NCBI GenBank assembly: GCA_964482955.1
Contig: CAYZZW010000001.1
Location: forward strand, 62,001 to 126,000
Length of the DNA: 64,000 nucleotides
Reading direction: 5' to 3'
Origin: JAPLSN01 sp964482955
Lineage (GTDB): Bacteria > Spirochaetota > Spirochaetia > Treponematales > UBA12059
A program made the position numbers and the translations under genes. This document shows positions 58,335 through 64,000 of the stretch, in pieces. The notes beneath the pieces were generated by a model. The model saw only the letters and a list, made by a program, of their open reading frames with translations. It was not told where the DNA came from and made no database searches. How positions within the stretch are numbered: position 1 is the first letter of the stretch; each line of letters starts with the position of its first letter.

Positions 58335-59564
58335 ATGACCACGAAAGAACAGACCTTCAAATGGATCGAGGGCCGCAAGGACCTCGCGATCGAACTCGAA
58401 AGCCTGCTCACCGCGATACCCGCGATGGCCCCGGAATCCGGCGGCGACGGGGAGCTCGCGAAGGCCGAAGCCCTGGTCGCGTGGCTCAAGGCCCGCGGCA
58501 TCTCCGACATCGAGCGCCACGACGCCCCCGACCCCCGCGCGAAGGGCGGCGTGCGCCCCAACATCGTCGCGACGATCAAGGGTTCGAAGCCCGGCAAGCG
58601 CTTTTGGGTGATGTCCCACCTGGACGTCGTGCCCGAGGGCGACCGCTCGCTCTGGAAGACCGATCCCTTCAAGGCCGAGGTGAAGGACGGGAAGATCTAC
58701 GGCCGCGGCGTCGAGGACAACCAGCAGGGCCTCGTCGCGTCCGTGCTCGCCGCGCTCGCCCTCGTCGAGCACAAGATCGCGCCGCCGCACGACGTGAAGC
58801 TCCTCTTCGTCGCCGACGAGGAATACGGCTCGGTGTTCGGCATCCAGTGGCTCCTCGCGAACCGCTCGCTCTTCCAGAAGGACGATCTCATCGTCGTGCC
58901 GGACGGCGGCTGCGACACGGGCACCGACATCGAGGTGGCCGAGAAGAACATCTGCTGGTTCAAGGTGGCCACCAAGGGCAAGCAGTGCCACGCCTCCACC
59001 CCGGACGTCGGCGCCAACGCCTTCCTGGCCAACTGCGAGCTGGCGCTCCGCCTGCACGCGATGGAGACCGAAGTCTTCACCGAGCGCAACAAGCTCTTCA
59101 ACCCGGACCGCTCCACCATCACCCCGACCAAGAAGGACGCGAACGTCCCGAACATCAACACCGTCCCCGCGGACGACGTCTTCTACACGGACATGCGCGT
59201 CCTGCCCTGCTACTCCGTCGATAAAGTCATCGCCGAAAGCGAAAAGCGCATGCGCGAGGTGGAGAAGAAGTACGGCGTGACGATGACGTACGAGATCATC
59301 CAGCGCAACGAAAGCCCCGCCACCCCGGTGGACAGCCCCGTCGTCACGGTCCTGTCCAAGGCGATCAAGGACGTCTACGGCGTCGACGCCCGCGCGGTCG
59401 GCATCGGCGGCGGCACCGTGGGCGCCTACCTCCGCAAGGCCGGCTACCCGTGCGTCATCTGGGCAAAGATGGCCGAGGTCGCGCACACCCCGAACGAGTT
59501 CGCCATCCTCGACAACATCCTGGGTGACGCGAAAGTCTTCGCGGCCCTCGCCTTGCGCGAGTAG
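58335..59564 (+). CDS. M20 family metallohydrolase (ArgE/DapE/carboxypeptidase type)
   Basis: A 409-residue zinc hydrolase with two-domain M20 plan. Metal-site residues are visible in WVMSHLDVVPEGD (His, Asp), GRGVEDNQQG (bridging Asp), ADEEYGS (catalytic Glu pair), VVPDGGCDTGTD (Asp) and the late AEVAHTPNEF (His). The central dimerisation domain contains KGKQCHASTPDVGANA. These enzymes cleave a peptide, acyl-amino acid or dipeptide; the exact substrate is not apparent. GAGGAGGG precedes the ATG at 58335. A terminator at 59735 follows its repeat-containing downstream region. Confidence 0.9.
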   Translation: MTTKEQTFKWIEGRKDLAIELESLLTAIPAMAPESGGDGELAKAEALVAWLKARGISDIERHDAPDPRAKGGVRPNIVATIKGSKPGKRFWVMSHLDVVPEGDRSLWKTDPFKAEVKDGKIYGRGVEDNQQGLVASVLAALALVEHKIAPPHDVKLLFVADEEYGSVFGIQWLLANRSLFQKDDLIVVPDGGCDTGTDIEVAEKNICWFKVATKGKQCHASTPDVGANAFLANCELALRLHAMETEVFTERNKLFNPDRSTITPTKKDANVPNINTVPADDVFYTDMRVLPCYSVDKVIAESEKRMREVEKKYGVTMTYEIIQRNESPATPVDSPVVTVLSKAIKDVYGVDARAVGIGGGTVGAYLRKAGYPCVIWAKMAEVAHTPNEFAILDNILGDAKVFAALALRE

Positions 59565-59651
59565 GCGGACGACTGCGCGGACGGCGCGTCACCGGGTGAC
59601 GCCCAGGTGTTCGCGGCGTTGGCCCCGCGGGAATAAGCCCAGGACGAAGAG

Positions 59652-59697
59652 TTGCCACGAAGGACACGAAGTTCAGCCGCGAAGGGCACGAAGGAAG
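59652..59697. repeat. CACGAAGG repeat
   Basis: GCCACGAAGGACACGAAG followed by GCCGCGAAGGGCACGAAGGAAG between the M20 gene and its terminator. The units face the same way as those at 62507. Confidence 0.7.
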
Positions 59698-59734
59698 AGA
59701 AGAAGTAATATAGTTTGAAGGCGTACTTACAGAG

Positions 59735-59764
59735 GCCCGCGGCGAATGTGCCGCGGGCTTTTTT
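59735..59764 (+). terminator. Terminator after the M20 gene
   Basis: GCCCGCGGC-GAATGT-GCCGCGGGC followed by six T. It ends directly at the element starting at 59771. Confidence 0.85.
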
Positions 59765-59770
59765 CAAATT

Positions 59771-59883
59771 GGGCGTCGAGCGGAGCGAGACGGAAGGGGT
59801 AGCGGAAAGGAAAACCGTCGCGGACGCGGCGGCTTTCCTTGGAGCGAGGGGAAGACCTTCCCCTCCATAAAAATCGCGGGCGC
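59771..59883. repeat. Terminator-adjacent repeat, copy D1
   Basis: The left part 59771-59816 (GTCGAGCGGAGCGAGACGG and onward) and the right part 59848-59883 (TTCCCCTCCATAAAAATCGC) match 61711-61757 and 61932-61967. Between them D1 has ~30 bp and D2 ~175 bp. No gene is in the rest of 59565-60081 apart from the putP leader. Confidence 0.7.
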
Positions 59884-59913
59884 TCCGGCGCGGGTCGAAG
59901 CCGCGGGAAAGAC

Positions 59914-59941
59914 TTGACGCGCGGCGGTGACCGGGGATAAT
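59914..59941 (+). promoter_or_regulatory. Promoter of putP
   Basis: TTGACG (59914-59919) and GATAAT (59936-59941) are 16 bases apart. The ~134-base leader opens with hairpin GGGAGTCC-GAC-GGACTCCC at about 59948-59966, close to the predicted transcript start. No known riboswitch is recognised. Confidence 0.6.
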
Positions 59942-60081
59942 CGAATCGGGAGTCCGACGGACTCCCGGCCGGCGTCGTCCGGCGCAGCGATACCGGGCAT
60001 CGTCCACCGCGCCGAGTCCCGACGCGTCTACGCGAACCCCGTCGGCCCCGCGCACGGTTCCCGTCCCGAAGGAGAACGAGC

Positions 60082-61641
60082 ATGAGCAGCGAGAACCTGC
60101 AGCACCTCGTTTCGATGGTCCTCTACATCGGCGTGGTCATCGGCATCGGCGTGTATTACGCCAAACGGGCCAGCGAAAGCAGCGCCAACTATCTCATCGG
60201 AGGCCGCTCGATGGGCCCCTGGATCGTCGCCATGGGCGCCGAAGCCTCCGACATGAGCGGCTGGCTCCTCATGGGCCTTCCGGGCGTCGCGTACTTCTTC
60301 GGGCTGGCGGACGCCTTCTGGACGGCGCTCGGCCTGGCCATCGGCACGTACTTGAACTGGCTCTTCGTGGCGAAGCGACTCAGGCAGTACTCCGCGGTCG
60401 CCAACGACTCGATCACCATCCCTGACTTCCTGTCCAACCGGTTCAAGGAGAAGGGCAAGGTCCTCATGCTCGTCGCCGCCGCGTTCATCATCGTCTTCTT
60501 CACCGTCTACACGGCCAGCTGCTTCGTGACCACCGGCAAGCTCTTCAACAGCATGTTCGGCATCGGCTACAGATCGATGATGGTGGTCGGCGCGCTGTTC
60601 GTCGTCGCGTACACGTTCATCGGCGGCTTCCTCGCGGAGAGCGCCTCCGACTTCATGCAAGGCTGCATCATGATCCTCGCCCTCTCCCTCGTGCTCGTCT
60701 TCGGCGTGGCGGCCGCGGGCGGCATCGGCAAGGTGGCCGAAAACGTCAGGGACTTCCCCGGCTTCCTCGAGTTCTTCGGCATGGCGACGCCGGACCTGGC
60801 GAACGGCGTCCAGAAGGTCGCCGCGGGCAAACCGCTCTTCGCGGCGACGACGCCCTACGGTCTCCTCGTCATCATTTCCACGATGTCGTGGGGCCTCGGC
60901 TACTTCGGCATGCCCCAGGTCCTCACGAAGTTCATGTCCATCCGCAAGACCGGCGAGATCGCGCTGTCCCGCCGCATCGCCATGGTGTGGGTGGTGATCT
61001 CCATGGGCGCCGCCGTGGCCATCGGGATCATCGGGCGCGCCCTCGATCCGGCGCTGCTCCTCACGCAGGCCAAGGCCGAGACGATCTTCATCGAGCTGTC
61101 GCGGAGCTTCTTCCCGCCGCTCCTCGCCGGCGTGGTCATGGCCGGCATCCTCGCGGCGACCATCAGCTCGTCGGACTCCTACCTGCTCATCGCGGCCTCC
61201 GCCTTCTCGAAGAGCATCTACCAGCACGTGGTCAAGAAGGACGCGAGCGACAAGGCCGTGCTCCTCATGTCGAGGCTCTGCCTCTGCGCGATCGCGGTCG
61301 TGGCCATGGTCATCGCCCTCGACGAGAACAGCGTCATCTTCAAGGTGGTGTCGTTCGCGTGGGCGGGCTTCGGCGCGACCTTCGGCCCGGTCATGCTCTT
61401 CTCGCTCTTCTGGAAGCGCACCACCCACGCGGGCGCGGTCGCCGGCATGCTCGCGGGCGGCGGCATGGTCTTCTTCTGGAAGCTCGTCATCCGGCCGCTC
61501 GGCGGCGTGTGGGGCATCTACGAGCTGTTCCCGGCCTTCGTCGTCTCCTGCGCGGTGATCGTCGTCGCGTCCCTCCTGTCGAAGGTCCCGTCGAAGGAGA
61601 TCCAGGACGAATTCGAGAAAGCCAGGAAGTTCGAGTGCTGA
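60082..61641 (+). CDS. putP: Sodium/proline symporter
   Basis: A 519-residue SSS-family transporter with about 13 hydrophobic helices. The family signature is clear early on: SSANYLIGGRSMGPWIVAMGAEASDMSGWLLMGLPG, with the Na+/proline-site residues of PutP. Later blocks IPDFLSNRF, VYTASCFVTTGKLF and TISSSDSYLLIAASA also fit. It imports proline with sodium in the inner membrane. AAGGAG lies upstream of the ATG. It is transcribed alone from the promoter at 59914 to the terminator at 61676. Confidence 0.93.
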   Translation: MSSENLQHLVSMVLYIGVVIGIGVYYAKRASESSANYLIGGRSMGPWIVAMGAEASDMSGWLLMGLPGVAYFFGLADAFWTALGLAIGTYLNWLFVAKRLRQYSAVANDSITIPDFLSNRFKEKGKVLMLVAAAFIIVFFTVYTASCFVTTGKLFNSMFGIGYRSMMVVGALFVVAYTFIGGFLAESASDFMQGCIMILALSLVLVFGVAAAGGIGKVAENVRDFPGFLEFFGMATPDLANGVQKVAAGKPLFAATTPYGLLVIISTMSWGLGYFGMPQVLTKFMSIRKTGEIALSRRIAMVWVVISMGAAVAIGIIGRALDPALLLTQAKAETIFIELSRSFFPPLLAGVVMAGILAATISSSDSYLLIAASAFSKSIYQHVVKKDASDKAVLLMSRLCLCAIAVVAMVIALDENSVIFKVVSFAWAGFGATFGPVMLFSLFWKRTTHAGAVAGMLAGGGMVFFWKLVIRPLGGVWGIYELFPAFVVSCAVIVVASLLSKVPSKEIQDEFEKARKFEC

Positions 61642-61675
61642 CCTGAACCGAGTCGCCGGATCGGTCCGGCGGAAC

Positions 61676-61704
61676 GCCCGCGGCGATGAGCTGCGGGCTT
61701 TTTT
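61676..61704 (+). terminator. Terminator after putP
   Basis: GCCCGCGGC-GATGA-GCTGCGGGC with one G-T pair, followed by six T. It resembles the terminator at 59735, and both are followed by the D repeat. Confidence 0.85.
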
Positions 61705-61710
61705 CAATTG

Positions 61711-61967
61711 GGGCGTCGAGCGGAGCGAGACGGAAGGGGTAGCGGAAAAGAAAACCGGCGCGCACGCGCTCGAAAAGAAGGTTCGTGCAGGGATGACGCG
61801 ATGCGCGACAGCGCATGAATCAATCCATTCCTCTCGGCAAACGACGCGAAGCGGCGTATGCACGAACCACACGCGCCGAACGCACGGCGTTCGGCGATGT
61901 CAAAAATCCGCATGGACGCGGATTTTTGACTGGGGAAGGCTTTCCCCTCCATAAAAATCGCGGGCGC
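61711..61967. repeat. Terminator-adjacent repeat D2 with inserted hairpin element C2
   Basis: The outer parts match D1. The inner ~175 bp includes, on the minus strand, the stem-loop at 61930-61899 (13-bp stem around GTCCAT) and a 9-bp hairpin at 61875-61895 that correspond to the C1 element at 46370-46422. Stem bases differ between C1 and C2 on both strands together. Confidence 0.75.
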
Positions 61968-61984
61968 CCTTTCGGGGCGCCCGG
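61951..61984 (-). terminator. Terminator of the NifX-like gene
   Basis: On the minus strand CGGGCGCCC-CGAAA-GGGCGCCCG is followed by CGATTTTTATGG. It uses the right end of the D2 repeat. Confidence 0.7.
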
Positions 61985-61991
61985 AGCGATG

Positions 61992-62369
61992 CTAGACGGC
62001 TTTGGCCATGGTGCCGTCGGATTTCTTGTCCGGCAGGGGCATGTCGTCCAGCTCGCCCTTGGCGAACTGGGTGACGATCTCCCGCACCGGACCCACGGCG
62101 CCCCGCACGACGCAAACGCGGCGGGCGTGGTACATGTGGATCGTATCGGCCTCTATCCTCATCACGATCAGGTGGGTCACTCCCCGCCTGGCGAGCTCGT
62201 TGGCGGTGTCGGCGGGGCTTTTCACCCCTCCGTCGGCCGGAGCCTCGACTTGGTACTCTTCGACGGAATCGACGGAGTAGTCGGACGCGAGCGTGTACAA
62301 CATGAAACGCCCGCTCGTTTCGACATGCTCCTCGACTACACCCTCCCCGGTCGGCACGGCGATGATCAT
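61992..62369 (-). CDS. NifX/NafY-like dinitrogenase cofactor-type small protein
   Basis: A 125-residue protein of the NifX/NafY/DiNase FeMo-cofactor family fold: MIIAVPTGEGVVEEHVETSGRFMLYTLAS at the start (the family opens with a similar IAVPxxG), and LARRGVTHLIVMRIEADTIHMYHARRV in the middle. AAGGAGG is seven bases before ATG 62369; an earlier ATG at 62387 lacks a site. No nif genes are nearby, so a role in nitrogenase is not implied. Free-standing members often accompany iron-sulfur or molybdenum-related proteins of unknown function. Confidence 0.78.
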   Translation of the reverse strand: MIIAVPTGEGVVEEHVETSGRFMLYTLASDYSVDSVEEYQVEAPADGGVKSPADTANELARRGVTHLIVMRIEADTIHMYHARRVCVVRGAVGPVREIVTQFAKGELDDMPLPDKKSDGTMAKAV

Positions 62370-62506
62370 CGTCGAACCTCCTTGCAAACCTTGATGCTAA
62401 ACCCCCGTCCGGGGGGCCGGAGCGGCCGCTGAACCAACGGCCGTTATTGATACGATATAGCACCGATCGGGCATGTGTTCAAGGATTATTTTGGCCGACT
62501 TTGAAA

Positions 62507-62658
62507 GAAATCCACCACGAAGGACACGAAGGTTTTGCCACGAAGAGCACGAAGAAGAGGAAATGTGGTTATCGGGAACCGGTGGCTTTTCCCTTCTTCT
62601 TCCCCCTTCTTCCCCTTCGTGATCTTCGTGGCTGAACTTCGTGTCCTTCGTGGCTGTT
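62507..62658. repeat. CACGAAGG repeats as an inverted pair
   Basis: CCACGAAGGACACGAAGG and GCCACGAAGAGCACGAAGAAG (62511-62555) face TTCCCCTTCGTGATCTTCGTGG and CTTCGTGTCCTTCGTGGC (62611-62655), so transcripts would fold into a long imperfect stem. It lies in the gap between the NifX-like gene and the beta-helix gene; nothing else is seen in 62370-62724. Confidence 0.75.
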
Positions 62659-62724
62659 TTCCTCATCGTCAGTCTTCTATACTTTCGGGAGCGGGCGCCC
62701 GGCAGGCGCCGCGGGAGGCTTTCG

Positions 62725-64000
62725 ATGAGGAAGAAAATCGCAGTGGCGGCGTTCCTGCTCTTGGCGGCGGTCTTCGCGGCGGCGGCCGCGGACATCTGGG
62801 TGGCCGCGGGCGGGACGGGACGCGGCAAGGCCAAGGACGATCCCATGCCCGAGCTCTGGAAGGCGGTGGAGCGGGCCGAGCGGGGCGACGTGATCCACGT
62901 GGCGGAAGGCACCTACAACGGCAAGGCGGGCTCCGGCCACTGGATCGTCAAGGTGCCGAACCTGACCATGGTCGGCGGCTACAACAAGGACTTTTCCGAG
63001 CGGAATCCCTTCAAGTACCTCACCGTCCTCGAACGGGCCAAGGATTTCCGCGGGGATTGGGTGGGCTTGCCGGAAGCCATGGTGGCGGGCGACGCCGACC
63101 ACTCCGACTTCACGCTCGACGGCTTCGTCCTCGATTGCACGAGCCGCAACGCCTACGGCAACCGCGGACTCCTCCTCAAGGCTCCCACCTACCTGGGCAT
63201 GGCCGTCCAGACGAACTCGAAAAACACGAAAATCCGGAACTGCGTCATCCTGAACCCCGCGGGCGACGGCATCTACTGCACCTGGCAGGGGCCAGAAAAC
63301 GAAGTCACGAACTGCTTCGTCGTGAACACGCTCTATTCGGCCATCGAGACGCGCTCGAACCAGCCCGGCGCCGTCGTGAACATCAAGAACAACACCATCG
63401 TGTACGGCTGGTTCTATCCGTCCAAGGGCGGCGCGACGGGCGTCTTCGCGGGCAGCCAGGGCACGACCATCGTCGACTCCAACGTGATCGCCTTCATGCA
63501 GACCGAGGGCGGCGAGGACGGCTTCGCGGTCAAAAACAGTTTCGGGAACGCGGACACCGTCATGAAGAACAACGTGTTCTTCTCGCTCACGGGCGGCTAC
63601 TACAAGTACATGGACCAGAACAAGCAGAACCTCATCGCGTGGAAAAAGTCCGACCTGGACGATCTCAACGACGAGGACTACTGCGAAGACTACATGCTCG
63701 CCGAATCCGGGGACAACCGCGAAGCCGACCCGGGCCTCGTCCCCGACAAGGACTTCGCCGGCAAGTTCGCGAACTACATCGCCTCCGAGCCCGGCAAGCT
63801 GAACATGGACGCGATGAACGAGTGGCGCCGCGCCATGGGCCTGCCCCTGCAAGCCGAACCCGGCAAGGCGCGCGAAAACTACGCCTTCGCCTACCCGCGC
63901 TCCGGCATCGTCGGGCTCGCCTCCAAGATCAAGGGCGTCGGCGTCCAGCTGTCCGGCCCGTTCGCGGAATACGCGTCGCAAGCCGCGGCGGAAAAGCCCG
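62725..64000 (+). CDS. Exported right-handed beta-helix protein, C-terminus outside window
   Basis: The frame starts at ATG 62725 with GGGAGG six bases upstream and stays open to the window edge (about 425 codons visible). A signal peptide is followed by DIWVAAGGTGRGKAKDDP and a parallel beta-helix of the same DUF1565-like type as the lipoprotein at 32062: GDVIHVAEGTYNGKAG, LTMVGGYNKDF, then many short NN-turn strands (IRNCVILNPAGDGIYC, VVNIKNNTIVYG). It lacks an obvious lipobox, so it is probably periplasmic or secreted. Polysaccharide binding or lyase activity is possible but no catalytic cluster can be seen. The very end is missing. Confidence 0.82.
   Translation, partial: MRKKIAVAAFLLLAAVFAAAAADIWVAAGGTGRGKAKDDPMPELWKAVERAERGDVIHVAEGTYNGKAGSGHWIVKVPNLTMVGGYNKDFSERNPFKYLTVLERAKDFRGDWVGLPEAMVAGDADHSDFTLDGFVLDCTSRNAYGNRGLLLKAPTYLGMAVQTNSKNTKIRNCVILNPAGDGIYCTWQGPENEVTNCFVVNTLYSAIETRSNQPGAVVNIKNNTIVYGWFYPSKGGATGVFAGSQGTTIVDSNVIAFMQTEGGEDGFAVKNSFGNADTVMKNNVFFSLTGGYYKYMDQNKQNLIAWKKSDLDDLNDEDYCEDYMLAESGDNREADPGLVPDKDFAGKFANYIASEPGKLNMDAMNEWRRAMGLPLQAEPGKARENYAFAYPRSGIVGLASKIKGVGVQLSGPFAEYASQAAAEKP

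Noticed and set aside
55538..58672. A 1044-codon minus-strand open frame opposite the HD-GYP and galE genes
   Set aside because: Antisense shadow with biased composition. The plus strand carries complete HD-GYP and GalE motifs with ribosome sites.
59948..60081. Riboswitch in the putP leader
   Set aside because: There is an opening hairpin but no conserved core of any riboswitch class I know. Left as an ordinary structured leader.

Overview
The window is high-GC DNA (about two thirds G+C by eye) from a bacterium that looks like a free-living or environmental spirochaete. The evidence is a TM-plus-TPR protein resembling the periplasmic flagellar collar protein FlcA, a secreted DUF2259 protein, a NusG-II/Gx membrane cluster, many lipoproteins with short lipoboxes, two chemoreceptors and a dense c-di-GMP network. 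No 16S rRNA or marker set is present, so genus cannot be fixed.

Layout. 1-5 kb: a minus-strand carbohydrate operon in the order SIS sugar-phosphate protein, RpiR regulator, clan GH-A glycosidase, sugar ABC binding lipoprotein (cut by the window edge), with a candidate promoter and paired palindromic operators at 5008-5051. 5-15.8 kb: a REC-DUF3369-HisKA_2 protein, two coupled lipoproteins (one YiiX-like hydrolase), a small exported protein, a 7TM-type chemoreceptor, a GAF-PAS-GGDEF cyclase and oligopeptidase A. 15.9-22.6 kb: a defence/addiction island with MqsR toxin, MqsA-like antitoxin and SecB-like chaperone (a toxin-antitoxin-chaperone module), then type III restriction-modification Mod and Res and two small coupled membrane proteins. 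The gene starts overlap from MqsR to SecB, from Mod to Res and between the two membrane proteins. The Mod target-recognition segment is visibly AT-richer than its flanks.

22.7-33.6 kb: MBL hydrolase plus lipoprotein, acyl-CoA ligase, class III nucleotidyl cyclase, HAD phosphatase between two copies of a palindromic repeat, leuS, and a beta-helix lipoprotein. 33.7-38.8 kb: three consecutive related genes joining a CsgG-like or TPR periplasmic part to a C-terminal beta-rich part. 39-47 kb: NIT-type chemoreceptor coupled to a NusG-II/Gx/membrane-protein cluster, SlyD, MBL plus DUF2259 pair, a 7TM protein and a CTP:polyprenol or phosphatidate transferase-like protein. 47.4-64 kb: tRNA-Val(CAC), FlcA-like protein, CBM48 protein, GGDEF-EAL phosphodiesterase, tRNA-Phe(GAA), a histidine kinase coupled to a REC-DUF3369-HD-GYP regulator, galE, an M20 hydrolase, putP, a NifX-like protein and a second beta-helix protein cut by the right edge.

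Intergenic DNA is unusually structured. At least four dispersed repeat types occur: a ~190-bp palindrome with a 27-28 bp perfect stem and compensatory differences between copies; modular hairpin elements at 31.9, 46.2-46.4 and 61.8-61.9 kb; short elements after the M20 and putP terminators; and CACGAAGG/CACAGAGG-type repeats at seven places. A fifth palindromic repeat, GTGCCTGGCAC, lies in frame inside a metallo-hydrolase gene. Gene-free stretches over 300 bp are 24216-24540, 27502-27930, 28729-29259, 31678-32061, 46212-46530, 47158-47475, 59565-60081, 61642-61991 and 62370-62724. They contain the repeats, promoters and terminators listed and no further gene that I can support.
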